From the NCBI GenBank assembly GCA_031291475.1, contig JARLIY010000024.1, positions 18,702 to 82,701 on the forward strand: a DNA stretch of 64,000 bases. Reading direction: 5' to 3'. The notes under the pieces were generated by a model, which saw only the letters and a list, made by a program, of their open reading frames with translations, was not told the origin of the DNA and ran no database searches. The DNA comes from Xanthobacteraceae bacterium. Lineage in GTDB: Bacteria > Pseudomonadota > Alphaproteobacteria > Rhizobiales > Xanthobacteraceae. Positions 7,394 to 17,346 of this stretch are shown one piece after another (positions within the stretch are counted from its first letter, which is position 1; every line of letters starts with the position of its first letter). The position numbers and the translations under genes were made by a program.

Positions 7394-7999
7394 ATGACAA
7401 GAATAATTGAGAGTTTACGCGAGGAACATCGAAACATCGAAGAGTTGCTTCTCGTTCTGGAGCAGGAATTAAGTGTCTTTGATCGAGACGAGCGGCCCGA
7501 TTACGAAATCATAAAGGCGATCATCAGTTATTTTCAGGACTATCCCGATTGTTGCCATCATCCGAAAGAGGACATGATCTTTGAGAAACTGAAGCTGCGT
7601 GACTCCAACGCCGCAGAAAGCATCGGCGACCTCGAAGCTGAGCATCACAATGAAAGTAAACGCTTGCGACGGGTTGCTGACATGATCAGAGCAATCCTGA
7701 CCAATCATGAGGTCCCAAAGCAGACGTTCGACAACATTATGCGCGATTTCATAGAGCAAGAGCGCAGACACATGAAAATGGAAGAGCGACTTCTGTTTTC
7801 AGCTGCACTCAGCGCATTGCAACACGAAGATTGGACAGGGATCGATGCGAGGTGGAGCGAAGCGAGGGATACGATGTTCAACGTGGCCATTGAAGAAAGA
7901 TGTCAGTCTCTTCGAGAGCGTATTTTGCAGTGGCAACGGAAACACCGGGAGAATTGGATCACGCCGCACGCAGACCCCCAGACGAAGAGCCAACATTAG
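7394..7999 (+). CDS. Hemerythrin domain protein
   Basis: This 201-residue cytoplasmic protein has a four-helix HHE-type fold. Diiron ligand candidates are the histidine in REEHRNIEELL, HHPKED near residue 55, EAEHHNESKRL near 83 and ERRHMKMEE near 125. I start at ATG 7394 because the alignment with its paralogue at 53050 (MIEIIDVLRQEHRDIDKLL) begins exactly there. Bacterial hemerythrins bind O2 or NO. Next to oxygen-sensitive reductases, oxygen scavenging or sensing is a natural guess. Confidence 0.85.
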   Translation: MTRIIESLREEHRNIEELLLVLEQELSVFDRDERPDYEIIKAIISYFQDYPDCCHHPKEDMIFEKLKLRDSNAAESIGDLEAEHHNESKRLRRVADMIRAILTNHEVPKQTFDNIMRDFIEQERRHMKMEERLLFSAALSALQHEDWTGIDARWSEARDTMFNVAIEERCQSLRERILQWQRKHRENWITPHADPQTKSQH

Positions 8000-8075
8000 A
8001 GCAGACTACTAACTTAAATAGAATTAAAACGTTCGATCGCGAGGGGCCTTGGCATTCGAAGCATACAAAGGGGCA

Positions 8076-8754
8076 ATGTTCAGCCGTCGGTAGAAAACCT
8101 CCGAGCGGAAATACGGCGTCATTGCCGAGCAAGATATCAAGATTCCGATGAGCGACGGCGCCAAGCTCAGCCGATATATGGAAGCCGAACGGCGTAGCAA
8201 GGGTTCCCGTCATTCTCGGCTTTCATTGCTATCATTCGATAGGTCAGAGGGGCCCGATCAAGCCTGCCGCTTTGTCAACGGCCCAATGGCGTAACCCCGG
8301 CCAGGAAAGAACGAACGCGTCGCTGGAGTCCCGCGATCCGATCTTTTTTGCGCGGCACGGCTATGCGCATGTGGTCTGCAACGCGCGGGGACCGGGAAGT
8401 CGGAAGGAACGTGGGACTTTTCTGGGCCTCAAGAAACCAAGGACGTTTACGAGACCATCGAATGGCTGAAAAATCCAGAGGCAGGAGTCAATCCCTTCAT
8501 AGTCGAGTTCGCCCTGGGCGAAAAGAACTATCGAGATTCAAGGCCCGGCTCACGCATTGCAGTGAGGATTCGATGTGTCGATGATGAACCGAAGAACCCG
8601 TTCGAATTGGCGGGCTCGGGAAGCCTCGCGCGGGCAGCGGTCAGCCGGATCACCGTTGTTTCACAACGAGGACTACCCATCGTATCTGCTCTTGCCGATC
8701 ACCAGGGGCAACGTCCTGAATACCTTTCTGTCGGGAGGTGTTTACCCCGAATGA
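8076..8754 (+). pseudogene. Decayed CocE/NonD-family hydrolase
   Basis: Reading across frames gives recognisable pieces of an X-Pro dipeptidyl-peptidase-like (CocE/NonD) hydrolase. YGVIAEQDIKIPMSDGAKLS starts near 8108. After a shift come VPVILGFHCYHSIGQRGP and ARHGYAHVVCNARG around 8190-8400, then SEGTWDF-, TKDVYETIEWL-type sequence in another frame. From 8581 the frame reads FHNEDYPSYLLLPITRGN to a stop at 8752-8754. An early stop codon (8091-8093) follows ATG 8076. The central region with the nucleophile serine appears deleted. It is non-functional. Confidence 0.75.
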
Positions 8755-8921
8755 TCTGGCGCCGGGTCCGCCCGCAATGGCGGAGGGATCGCTCCACTGC
8801 TAACGTCTGCACTCTCACGACTTGGCGGATACTTGTTGAACAGGTCATCAATGGTGTGGTGCTTGAAAAGCTCGATATTTTTCTACGAGTAGATATGATT
8901 TCCAAAGCGACAGGCATCGCT

Positions 8922-11054
8922 TTACTCTGGTTCCGCGCGGGCAACCCGGCACAGCAACGCCCGCAGCTGATACGTCCCCATGGCTGGATCATAGGGCGGC
9001 TGGTTGTCGGTAAGCAGGTTCACATTCGACCGCCACACGCCGTACTCCGGCGCGGGTTGCTCGGGAAACCACCAGCCGTGCTCCGCAGCGATCACCCGCG
9101 GATCGATCCCGGTAGTCAGGCGCGCACGCTGCCGGATACGGCCGCGCTTCGTCTCGATCCACATCCAGTCGCCCTTCGCGATGCCGTAGCGTGCCGCCGT
9201 CTCCGGGTGGATTTCGGCAGTCGGATGGCGATGGGCCTTGCGCAGATTCTCGATCTGGCGGTGCTCCGAGTTAAAGAAGTACGGAATGCGAGCACCTGTG
9301 GTGAGCACTAGCGGATAGTCTTCGGCAACTTCCGGGCGGCTGATCGGGCTTTCCGGCGGTTCTTCGTAACAGGGCAGCGGCGCGTAGCCCATTGCCGCGA
9401 AACGCGTCGAGTACAGCTCGATCTTGCCGGTCGGCGTCTTGAACCCGCCGTCCTCATATTTGCGATATTTGAAGGGAATCGTGACCGAGCCCTTCTCCTT
9501 CAGCTCCGCAAAGGTCATGTCGAGGCCGCCCCGCGCGAGCTGCGAATTCAGCACCTCCTCGACCGACTCGGTGCCGACCGGAAGCTTCATCCGCCGCGCC
9601 AGCTCGACGAAGATCTCTTCATCTGACATGCTCTCGCCGATGCGCACCGCTCGCTGATTTGCCAGCACAACGTTGGCGGCCACGGTTGGCAGCCCGGCAA
9701 TCTGATCGATCTCGGGCCACGACGCCGCCGGCAGGACGATGTCAGCGAGCTCGGCCGTCGGCGTCATGAAAAGATCGGCGCAGACCATGAAGTCGAGCTT
9801 CATCAGCGACTCGTAGACCAGCGCGGAATTGGCATAGGTCGTCAGCGTGTTGTTGCCGAAGACAAGAAACGCCTTCACCGAATAGGGAATGCCTTCGCGC
9901 ATCGCCTGCAGCAGGGTTGGAATGTGGGCCGATGGCAGATCGGCACCTTCGCCGCCGAGCAGCTTGAAACGATCCGCGCCGAGCCGCTTGGCGTTTGCTT
10001 CCGGGGTGAGATTTTCGATCAGGCTCGGGAATCGCCCGATACCGTGCATACCGAATACCCAGCCGCCGGGTACGTCGACGTTGCCGGTCAGCGCCGGCAA
10101 CATGGAGAGCGCACGGACGGTCTGAATGCATTTAGGCGTGTGCTCGATCGCGCAACCCCATTCCAGCATGGCCGGCTTGGTGCGCGCGAACAAACGCGCC
10201 GCCTCCCGAACTTTTTCGGCGGCGACCCAGGTGATCGGAACTGCCCATTCCGGCGTGAATGCACGCACATGTTCGCGCAGCAAATCAAAGCCGTGGGTCC
10301 ATCGCTCGACGAACGGCGCATCGTAGAGTTGCTCACCGATGATGACGTTGAGGAAGGCGAGCGCCAGCGCATCGTCGGTTCCCGGGCGCAGCTGCAGCCA
10401 TACATCGGCGCGGCGCGCGAGCTCCGTCTCGCGCGGATCGACGACAATGATTTTAGGGTTGGTATCGAGCGCCTCGCGCACATTGAAGCGGGTCTCGCCG
10501 TCGGGGCCGGAATTGAGCGGATTGTGGCCCCAGAACAGCATACAGGCGGGCGGCGTTCCGCCCGTGAAATCGGAGACGGGAAAGTCGCCAAAGGTGAGAA
10601 TGCAGGTGTTGACTCGTGGATGAAAGCATTGCGCAAAGCCCGGTTCGCACCAGTTCGGCGTGCCGAGCGCATGACCAAATCGCGATACCCAGCGGATGTG
10701 ATGCCGGCCGGTGCCGGTGCCGAGCGCGATGGCTTCGGGCCCAAATTCCTCGCGGATCGCGAGTAAGCGTTCGGCGATCTCGTCGAACGCTTCGTCCCAG
10801 GAGATGCGCGTCCACTGGCCCGAAGCGCGCGGCCCGACGCGACGGCGCGGGTATTGCAGGCGATCCGGATGATTGACGAGGTCGACGGTGACCGTTCCGA
10901 TCGGACACAGCCGGCCGTGGTTGAGCGGCGATTGAGGATCGCCCTCGACTTTAACGAGGACGCCATCGCGCACATGCAGCAACGTGCCGCAACCGCCGTG
11001 GCAGGAGCGGCAAACACTCTTAAAGACGACTGTGGGCGTGGCCAGCGCCGGCAT
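8922..11054 (-). CDS. Molybdopterin oxidoreductase (DMSO reductase superfamily), specificity unknown
   Basis: This 710-residue catalytic subunit has an N-terminal [4Fe-4S] motif C-x2-C-x3-C-x27-C (Cys15, 18, 22, 50). It also has the ISWDEAFDEIA segment, WGHNPLNSGPDGE and VDPRETELARRADVW cofactor-binding stretches, and a C-terminal molydopterin domain (TTGARIPYFFNSEHRQIE). A cysteine in TPNWCEPGF is a candidate molybdenum ligand. There is no Tat signal and no adjacent electron-transfer subunit, so it probably works in the cytoplasm with a partner encoded elsewhere. It is divergent from the transhydroxylase-type operon and shares an FNR box with it. It differs in length and motifs from PadB in this window; I cannot name its substrate. 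Confidence 0.85.
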   Translation of the reverse strand: MPALATPTVVFKSVCRSCHGGCGTLLHVRDGVLVKVEGDPQSPLNHGRLCPIGTVTVDLVNHPDRLQYPRRRVGPRASGQWTRISWDEAFDEIAERLLAIREEFGPEAIALGTGTGRHHIRWVSRFGHALGTPNWCEPGFAQCFHPRVNTCILTFGDFPVSDFTGGTPPACMLFWGHNPLNSGPDGETRFNVREALDTNPKIIVVDPRETELARRADVWLQLRPGTDDALALAFLNVIIGEQLYDAPFVERWTHGFDLLREHVRAFTPEWAVPITWVAAEKVREAARLFARTKPAMLEWGCAIEHTPKCIQTVRALSMLPALTGNVDVPGGWVFGMHGIGRFPSLIENLTPEANAKRLGADRFKLLGGEGADLPSAHIPTLLQAMREGIPYSVKAFLVFGNNTLTTYANSALVYESLMKLDFMVCADLFMTPTAELADIVLPAASWPEIDQIAGLPTVAANVVLANQRAVRIGESMSDEEIFVELARRMKLPVGTESVEEVLNSQLARGGLDMTFAELKEKGSVTIPFKYRKYEDGGFKTPTGKIELYSTRFAAMGYAPLPCYEEPPESPISRPEVAEDYPLVLTTGARIPYFFNSEHRQIENLRKAHRHPTAEIHPETAARYGIAKGDWMWIETKRGRIRQRARLTTGIDPRVIAAEHGWWFPEQPAPEYGVWRSNVNLLTDNQPPYDPAMGTYQLRALLCRVARAEPE

Positions 11055-11193
11055 CTTTCGCCTGGTTTTGCTCGATCGTCATTTGATCGTGCTCCCCACT
11101 GGGCGGTGGGACACAATGAAATCGTGACAACTCACCCGGTATGCGATCGCGCAGTTGTGCACCACACGCTGGACCTTTCACCAAACGATCTCC

Positions 11194-11207
11194 TTGATCT
11201 ATATCAA
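11194..11207. promoter_or_regulatory. FNR-type box between molybdoenzyme genes
   Basis: TTGATctatATCAA is a perfect match to the FNR/Anr consensus. It lies in the 270-bp divergent region, centred about 124 bases before the transhydroxylase start and 147 before the opposite gene. Anaerobic activation of one or both is implied. Confidence 0.8.
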
Positions 11208-11324
11208 ACGAAATTCGCATCAACCGTCGTAATTGCTCAACTACACTAGCGAACCGGAAGCGATGGAGCGAAGCGTAGGGGACATGCCCGCTTTTGCGCA
11301 TATTGAATTCGGCGAGAGACAAGC

Positions 11325-14300
11325 ATGATGTTATCGCGGCTGAAATTCTCTATCATCCTTTTTGCCTTGCCTTTGGTGCTCAAGCTCACGGCGCGCAGGC
11401 ACCCAGCCTTTGCCGCACGGCTCAAGCAGCGCAGCCTGGTTGCGCAGATCAAGGCCCGCGACGAGGGGATCGGACGCTGGATTTCAATTCGCGACGGCGA
11501 GATCGGCTCCGGTAGGGGCATGCACGCGAAGCCAGACGTCACGCTTTCGTTCAAAAACGCTGCGATCGGCGCCTCGCTGCTCACACCGCCGATCAACTGG
11601 CTCAACCAGATCAACGCGCAGAAGGACTTCACGCTCGCGATCGATGGGCCGGAGGGCCTCACCAATTGGCTGGCACAAACCTTGATGATGATGCAGACCG
11701 CCGGCTGGAAATTCGGCGTCCGCTTGCCCGATGGCACCATGCGCTATTGCAACATGGCGAACGGCGGCCCGCTCTTCGTCTACGTCAAGGACGGCAAGAT
11801 CATTCGTACCACACCGATCGACTTCGACGAAACTGATCCGCAGCCGTGGACAATTCATGCGCGCGGAATGAATTTCACGCCGCCGCGCAAGACGTCGCTC
11901 GCCCCGCACGGTCAGAACAGCCGGTCGATCATTTATTCGCCCGACCGCTTGCTCTACCCGATGAAGCGCGTCGACTTCGATCCGAAGGGTGAGCGCAATG
12001 CGCAGAACCGCGGCAAGTCAGGTTACGTGCGCATTAGCTGGGACGAGGCGCTCGACATCGTTGCCAGCGAGATCAAACGCGTGAGGCACGATCATGGCAT
12101 GGGCGCCATGACCGTCTCGCACGGCTCGCATCATACCTGGGGTCATATCGGCTATTACCTCAGCGCGTTATACCGTTTCAGCAATGCCGTCGGCCACACG
12201 CCTGTTCACCATAATCCGGACAGCTGGGAAGGCTGGTACTGGGGCGCCGCGCACCACTGGGGCTACACGTTGCGCGTCGGCCAGTGTGAAACTTACGGCA
12301 CCGTCGAAGATCTGCTGCAAAATTGCGAGATGGTCGTGTTCTGGGCCGCCGATCCGGAAACCACCAGCGGCTCCTATGGCGCTCAGGAAGGCACGGTGCG
12401 CCGGCAGTGGCTGAAGAAGCTCGGCATCAAGGTCGTGCACATCGATCCCTATTTCAACTCGTCGGCCCAATTTGTACCGGGCAAATGGATCTGCCCGAAG
12501 CCGACGACCTCGCCGGCACTCGCCATGGCGATCGCTTACGTTTGGATCAAGGAAGGGCTCTACGACAAGGAATACGTAGCCACGCACACGGTCGGCTTCG
12601 AAGCCTGGAAGACATATGTCATGGGTGAGCGCGACGGCGTGCCCAAGTCGCCCGAATGGCAGGAGAAGGAGACCGGCGTCCCAGCCAAGGACGTGCGCGC
12701 GTTGGCGCGCGAATGGGCGGCCAAACGCACCTATCTTGGCTGCGGCGGCTGGGGCAACGGCCACGGCGGCGCCTGCCGCAATCAGACTGGCATCCAATGG
12801 GCGCGCACCATGGTGTGCCTGATCGCGATGCAGGGGCTGGGCAAGCCCGGAATCAACATGGGCAATCTGCAATGGGGCGCCCCGGTCGACCTCAACTTCT
12901 ATTTCCCCGGCTACGCCGACGGGGGCATGTCCGGTGATATTGAGAAAACGGCGATGGCGGTTGAGCTTTTTCAGCGTATGCCGCAGCTGCCGACGATGAA
13001 CACGCCACAGCAGAGGATTCCGCGCATCTACCTACCCGAGGCGATTCTCGAAGGGAAAGCCGACGGCGGCTACCCGTGGAACGGCAAATCGATCGAGTCG
13101 CAGTTCGCCAAGTTCAGCTATCCGGCCGCTGGTCACGCGCCGGTGCGGATGATGTTCAAGTATGGCGGTTCGCTGATCCCGACCATGAACAACACTAACC
13201 GCCACGTGAAGATGTTCCAGTCGCCGAACCTCGAGTTCATCGTCAGCCAGGCGATCTGGTTCGAGGGCGACACCAAATTCGCCGATGTCATTCTGCCCGC
13301 CTGCACCAATTTCGAGCGGGTCGACATCAGCGAATGGGCTGGACTCGGCGGTTACGGCCATCACGGCCAGCAGCAGCTCAACCATCGCGTCATCATCTTC
13401 CAGGCGCCGGCCATTGAGCCGCTCGGGGAGTCCAAATCCGACTTCTGGATTTTCAACGAGATCTGCAAGCGGCTCGGGCTCGCCAACTACTTCTCCGAAG
13501 GCGTGAACGAGATCGATTGGGTCAAGCGCTTATTCGATGCGTCCGACATGCCCAAGGTGATGTCGTGGAAGAAGTTCATTCGCCGCGGCTATTTCGTGGT
13601 GCCGTCGGAGAAGGAGCATCTGCGCGCGCCGGTCGCCTTCCGCTGGTTCTGGGAAGGCCGCAAGAAGGACGTTCCGGAGCCGCACCCATTGCCTTCCGAC
13701 TACTCAGTGGAGTTCCTCAAAGGTCTGCAGACCCAATCGGGCAAGCTCGAGTTCGAGTGCAATAGCCTCAAGCGTTTGAACGATCCCGAGCGGCCGCCGA
13801 TCGTCGAATATGTGCCGTCATGGGAAGGCCCGCAGTCGGGCGAACTGTTCCGGAAATATCCGCTGCAGCTGCTCACGCCGCACAGCAAGTACAGCTTCCA
13901 CACCCAGGGCGACGGCAAGGACAGCTTCCTGCTCAACATCCCGGACCACCGGGTGAAGGTGAAGGATTGGTACTACTGGATCGTGCGCATGAATTCGCAG
14001 GACGCCGCGGCGCGCGGCATCAAGCAGCACGATCTGGTCAAGGTCTACAACGACCGTGGCGCAGTGATCTGCGCGGCGGTGCTCACCCAGCGGCTGTCGC
14101 GCGGCGTCGCCCACAGCTTTGAATCCTCGGCGCTGTACGAACCGATGGGCGAGCCCGGCCGGTCGGTGGATCGCGGCGGCGTGGTCAACTTGTTGACGCC
14201 GCACCGCTCGCAGACCAGCTCGACGCATTCGCTCGCCGGTTCGCAGGCCCTGGTCGAAATCGAGTCGTGGGACGGCAACACCGAATACATGTCCGAGGCA

Positions 14301-14369
14301 TTCGCCCAAGCGGAAAAAGATTTGCAGGTCAAGCGCACGCGCGAGGCGGCGCTGGTGCCGGCGAAGTGA
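11325..14369 (+). CDS. Transhydroxylase / resorcinol-hydroxylase-type molybdoenzyme, large subunit, with extra N-terminal domain
   Basis: This 1,014-residue protein is close to the large subunit of pyrogallol-phloroglucinol transhydroxylase (Pelobacter acidigallici AthL, about 875 residues). Shared blocks include [15 protein letters not shown]-like [20 protein letters not shown]-like [13 protein letters not shown] and LPACTNFER. The catalytic His144, Asp174 and Ser175 (Mo ligand) of AthL correspond to His269, Asp299 and Ser300, a constant offset of 125. FYFPGY at 525-530 covers the place of Tyr404. No N-terminal Fe-S motif is present, as in AthL. Residues 1-125 are additional: a hydrophobic helix and an SCP2-like domain. 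Resorcinol and 3,5-dihydroxybenzoate hydroxylases belong to this branch; which phenol is used here is not decided by sequence. Confidence 0.88.
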   Translation: MMLSRLKFSIILFALPLVLKLTARRHPAFAARLKQRSLVAQIKARDEGIGRWISIRDGEIGSGRGMHAKPDVTLSFKNAAIGASLLTPPINWLNQINAQKDFTLAIDGPEGLTNWLAQTLMMMQTAGWKFGVRLPDGTMRYCNMANGGPLFVYVKDGKIIRTTPIDFDETDPQPWTIHARGMNFTPPRKTSLAPHGQNSRSIIYSPDRLLYPMKRVDFDPKGERNAQNRGKSGYVRISWDEALDIVASEIKRVRHDHGMGAMTVSHGSHHTWGHIGYYLSALYRFSNAVGHTPVHHNPDSWEGWYWGAAHHWGYTLRVGQCETYGTVEDLLQNCEMVVFWAADPETTSGSYGAQEGTVRRQWLKKLGIKVVHIDPYFNSSAQFVPGKWICPKPTTSPALAMAIAYVWIKEGLYDKEYVATHTVGFEAWKTYVMGERDGVPKSPEWQEKETGVPAKDVRALAREWAAKRTYLGCGGWGNGHGGACRNQTGIQWARTMVCLIAMQGLGKPGINMGNLQWGAPVDLNFYFPGYADGGMSGDIEKTAMAVELFQRMPQLPTMNTPQQRIPRIYLPEAILEGKADGGYPWNGKSIESQFAKFSYPAAGHAPVRMMFKYGGSLIPTMNNTNRHVKMFQSPNLEFIVSQAIWFEGDTKFADVILPACTNFERVDISEWAGLGGYGHHGQQQLNHRVIIFQAPAIEPLGESKSDFWIFNEICKRLGLANYFSEGVNEIDWVKRLFDASDMPKVMSWKKFIRRGYFVVPSEKEHLRAPVAFRWFWEGRKKDVPEPHPLPSDYSVEFLKGLQTQSGKLEFECNSLKRLNDPERPPIVEYVPSWEGPQSGELFRKYPLQLLTPHSKYSFHTQGDGKDSFLLNIPDHRVKVKDWYYWIVRMNSQDAAARGIKQHDLVKVYNDRGAVICAAVLTQRLSRGVAHSFESSALYEPMGEPGRSVDRGGVVNLLTPHRSQTSSTHSLAGSQALVEIESWDGNTEYMSEAFAQAEKDLQVKRTREAALVPAK

Positions 14370-14442
14370 TGATTGACATGAACCCTATCGTTCGCCGCCG
14401 TGATGGGCCGCGCAGCGGCCGCAACCAGAGGAAAAGATTCCA

Positions 14443-14856
14443 ATGGCTTACATCTTCAAGGAGGACGAGTTGCCGTCGCTGATATCAGTCGTGCCTGGCC
14501 GCGAGCGAATTTTTTTCGTTAATCAGGAGCTCGCCAATATCGACGACATGTTGGCCGGCGTCATGCACTACAAAAAGGATGCGGCGTCTCCCTTACACCT
14601 GCACAAGAACTGCGAGCACTTCTATTTCATCATCAATGGCAAGGCGACGGTGGAATCGGACGACGGAATACGCCCGGTGGGACCCGGTGACATGATCTTC
14701 ATCCCGGCGGAAGAGAAGCACCGCCTGCGCGCGACCGAGCCGCTGTTCTATTTCGAGTGGCAGGCGCCCAATCGCTTCAAGACCACGATTCTCGAAGGCA
14801 CGGAGGCCGACCTGCGCTGGGAGCGCAAGGACGGCCGCGTCTGGGTGCAGACCTGA
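14443..14856 (+). CDS. Cupin-domain protein 1
   Basis: This is a single-domain cupin of 137 residues. Motif 1 carries metal ligands (PLHLHKNCEHFYFIING near residues 47-63) and motif 2 has the late histidine (GPGDMIFIPAEEKHRLRA near 80-97). GAGGAA precedes the start. It lies between the large and small subunit genes of the transhydroxylase-type enzyme, so it probably acts on the same phenolic substrate or product, or stabilises the enzyme. Function is not established. Confidence 0.8.
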   Translation: MAYIFKEDELPSLISVVPGRERIFFVNQELANIDDMLAGVMHYKKDAASPLHLHKNCEHFYFIINGKATVESDDGIRPVGPGDMIFIPAEEKHRLRATEPLFYFEWQAPNRFKTTILEGTEADLRWERKDGRVWVQT

Positions 14857-14885
14857 CATTCTTCTGACAGCAGAGGAGAACGATT

Positions 14886-15230
14886 GTGTCGCTCACATTC
14901 ATCGACACCAACAAGCTGCCCAAAAAGGCGTCTGCGGGCCAAGGCGAGGTCACCGAGGTGCTGAACGAAGCCCTGTGCGGGGCGCGGAACGTGCAGGGTT
15001 CGTTGCGCTGGCTCAAATCGGCCGAAACGTTCAAACCGGATGCCATCAGTAAGCACCAGCTCATTTATCTCATGGAAGGCAAGGGCAGAATCTGGCTCAA
15101 CAACCAAGATTACGACGTCGAAAAGGGTGCGGGCATCTACCTCGGCCCGTCCGAGACCGCGACCATCCAGGCGGCGAGCGGAGCGTCGCTGAAGCTTTTT
15201 CATCTCGTCGTACCGCAGATACCGAAGTGA
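14886..15230 (+). CDS. Cupin-like protein 2
   Basis: This 114-residue protein starts with GTG behind an AGAGGAGA ribosome site at 14872-14879. The cupin strands are visible (HQLIYLMEGKGRIWLNNQDY, then KGAGIYLGPSETATIQA), but the usual metal-binding histidines of motif 1 and motif 2 are mostly missing. It may be a non-metal, structural or binding cupin. It follows cupin 1 by 29 bases, in the same operon between the two enzyme subunits. Confidence 0.7.
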   Translation: MSLTFIDTNKLPKKASAGQGEVTEVLNEALCGARNVQGSLRWLKSAETFKPDAISKHQLIYLMEGKGRIWLNNQDYDVEKGAGIYLGPSETATIQAASGASLKLFHLVVPQIPK

Positions 15231-15352
15231 AGATTGGTACGCGCGAGACGTGGTGCGGATATTTACGGGGAGCGATTGACAGCGTGCGGCCGAGGACGAC
15301 GGTGAGGCTCGATCATTGGGCTGACGGACGATGGAACGATGCGAGATAAGCG

Positions 15353-16189
15353 ATGAAAAAATGGAACATGATCATCGACGTCGCCGAGTGCACGAACTGC
15401 AACCTGTGCACGCTGGCGACAATGGATGAGTACGTCGGCAACGACTGGCCGGGCTATTCAGCGCCAATGCCGAGGCACGGACACCGGTGGATCAACATTT
15501 TACAAAAGGAGCGCGGACGGGCGCCGATGATCGACGTCGCCTACGTACCGACTATGTGCAACCATTGTGACGACGCACCCTGCGTCGCAAAGGGCGGCGG
15601 CGCGGTGAGGAAACGCGACGATGGCATCGTGCTCATCGATCCTGTCAAGGCAAAGGGGCGCCAGGACCTTGTTGATGTCTGCCCCTATGGCCACATCTGG
15701 TGGAACGAGAAACTGAAGCTTCCGCAGGCTTGGCCGTTCGATGCCCATCTCCTCGATCAAGGCTGGAGCCAGACCCGCGGGCAGCTCTCCTGTCCAACCG
15801 GCGCCATGCGGGCGATCAAGGTTGACGACGACGAGATGCAACGTATGGCGCGCGCGCAGAAGCTCGAAGTGATGAAGCCTGAGCTTAGCGCTAGGCCGCG
15901 CGTCTACTACCGCAACCTATGGCGCTACTCAAAATGCTTCATCGGCGGCACCATCTCGGCCAATACCGGTGACACTGTGGACTGTGTTGAGGGTGCGAAG
16001 GTGCGGCTTACGAAGGATAACCACATCATTGCTGAAACGGTAAGCGATAACTACGGTGACTTCAAGTTTGATGGGCTCGACGAGAACTCGGGGCTCTATT
16101 TCGTGGAGGTCTCGGCCAACGGCGGAACCAAGAAGGTGATCGAGACTAAACTCGGCGCCAGCATCAATATCGGCGAGATACGTCTATAG
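15353..16189 (+). CDS. Transhydroxylase-type enzyme, iron-sulfur small subunit
   Basis: This 278-residue subunit matches the small subunit of pyrogallol transhydroxylase (AthS, about 274 residues). Residues 1-185 are a ferredoxin-like region with cysteines for several [4Fe-4S] clusters: CTNCNLC at the N-terminus, CNHCDDAPC near 65, CPYGH near 105 and SCPTG near 145. From about residue 200 a transthyretin/Ig-like domain follows (GAKVRLTKDNHIIAETVSDN, then GDFKFDGLDENSG), as in the known structure. Electrons from the molybdenum site pass here. No signal peptide is seen. Confidence 0.88.
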   Translation: MKKWNMIIDVAECTNCNLCTLATMDEYVGNDWPGYSAPMPRHGHRWINILQKERGRAPMIDVAYVPTMCNHCDDAPCVAKGGGAVRKRDDGIVLIDPVKAKGRQDLVDVCPYGHIWWNEKLKLPQAWPFDAHLLDQGWSQTRGQLSCPTGAMRAIKVDDDEMQRMARAQKLEVMKPELSARPRVYYRNLWRYSKCFIGGTISANTGDTVDCVEGAKVRLTKDNHIIAETVSDNYGDFKFDGLDENSGLYFVEVSANGGTKKVIETKLGASINIGEIRL

Positions 16190-16429
16190 GAAACACCGTG
16201 CAGTCACTGACCGCGGGGCAAACGAGCGCCGTCAGCTGGGCGACCGCCGAGGCGGCGCCAGAGGCGAGCAGACTCCCTCCTGCCCGCCAGATAGGCGCGC
16301 GCTTATTGGTGCCAAAGGCGCAGATGTGCCCCGCCGCGGCGCCGGCCTCGGCGAGCACATTCTGCCTGCTCGAACAGGAGAATGAATAATACTCCTGACT
16401 AGTTGGTTCGCACGCCCAAAGGTAAGAGT

Positions 16430-17287
16430 TCAATTTCCCGCGAACGTGGGCCGCTGTTTGTTCACAAACGCCAGATAGGCGCGCTCGTAATCCTTGGTCT
16501 GCATGCAGATCGCCTGCGCTTGCGCCTCCGCCTCGATGGCCTCATCGATGCCCATGTTCCATTCCTGATGGATGCATTTTTTTGTCATAGCATGGGCAAA
16601 GGTCGGTCCGTCAGCAAGTGATTTCGCCACTGCCTGCGCGTCGGCCAGGACGGCCTCGGGCTCGCACAGTTTATTATAGAAACCCCACCGCTCGGCCTCC
16701 GGTCCATCCATCGACCGGCCGGTGTAGAGGAGCTCGGCGGCGCGGCCGGCGCCCACAATTCGCGGCAGAATGTTGCAAGCACCCATGTCGGCACCGGCCA
16801 GCCCGACCCGGACGAACAGGAAAGCCACCTTGCTGCGCGCGGTACCGTAGCGCAGATCAGACGCCATCGCTAGGATGGCGCCGGCGCCGGCGCACACGCC
16901 GTCCACAGCCGCCACGATCGGCTGCGGGCAGGCACGCATCGCCTTGACGAGGTCGCCGGTCATGCGCGTGAAGGCGAGCAATCCGGCCATGTCATCCTTG
17001 CGCTGCATCTCGACCAACGGGCCGATTATTTCGTGCACGTCACCGCCGGAGCAGAAGTTGCCGCCAGCGCCGGTAACCACCACCGTCTTGATGGCATCCG
17101 AATAGACGAGATCGCGGAAGGTATCGCGTAGCTCGGCATAAGAATCCAAAGTGAGTGGATTTTTCCGTTCGGGGCGGTTCAAGGTGACCGTCGCGACCTT
17201 GCCATCGACCTCCCAGAGAAAATGCTTGGCCTTGAAGGTGGTGAAATCGAGCCGGGACGGTAGAAAACGCTTGGCCGTATCGTTCAT
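16430..17287 (-). CDS. Enoyl-CoA hydratase family protein
   Basis: This is a crotonase-fold protein of 285 residues. The oxyanion-hole segments are [14 protein letters not shown] near 75 and [20 protein letters not shown] near 130. The usual second catalytic glutamate (PE in LPEVRLG-type motifs) is replaced by [10 protein letters not shown]. It is therefore probably not a simple hydratase. It ends the acyl-CoA operon that begins with the ligase at 22814, after a 59-base gap. It converges on the transhydroxylase operon. Its exact step in aromatic or alicyclic acyl-CoA breakdown is unknown. Confidence 0.8.
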   Translation of the reverse strand: MNDTAKRFLPSRLDFTTFKAKHFLWEVDGKVATVTLNRPERKNPLTLDSYAELRDTFRDLVYSDAIKTVVVTGAGGNFCSGGDVHEIIGPLVEMQRKDDMAGLLAFTRMTGDLVKAMRACPQPIVAAVDGVCAGAGAILAMASDLRYGTARSKVAFLFVRVGLAGADMGACNILPRIVGAGRAAELLYTGRSMDGPEAERWGFYNKLCEPEAVLADAQAVAKSLADGPTFAHAMTKKCIHQEWNMGIDEAIEAEAQAQAICMQTKDYERAYLAFVNKQRPTFAGN

Positions 17288-17346
17288 CGTGATGTTCCTT
17301 CTTCAAGTTAGCACCGACGGAACGGACTGATTACTCCGAGCAGCCG

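Noticed and set aside
8562..9311. 249-residue frame overlapping the hydrolase relic and the end of the molybdoenzyme gene
   Set aside because: Its start lies in pseudogene sequence and its remainder is antisense to a real gene.
9924..10766. 280-residue plus-strand frame within the molybdoenzyme gene
   Set aside because: Complementary-frame shadow; the minus strand has clear family motifs.
12168..12872. 234-residue minus-strand frame in the transhydroxylase gene
   Set aside because: Shadow frame opposite conserved catalytic motifs.
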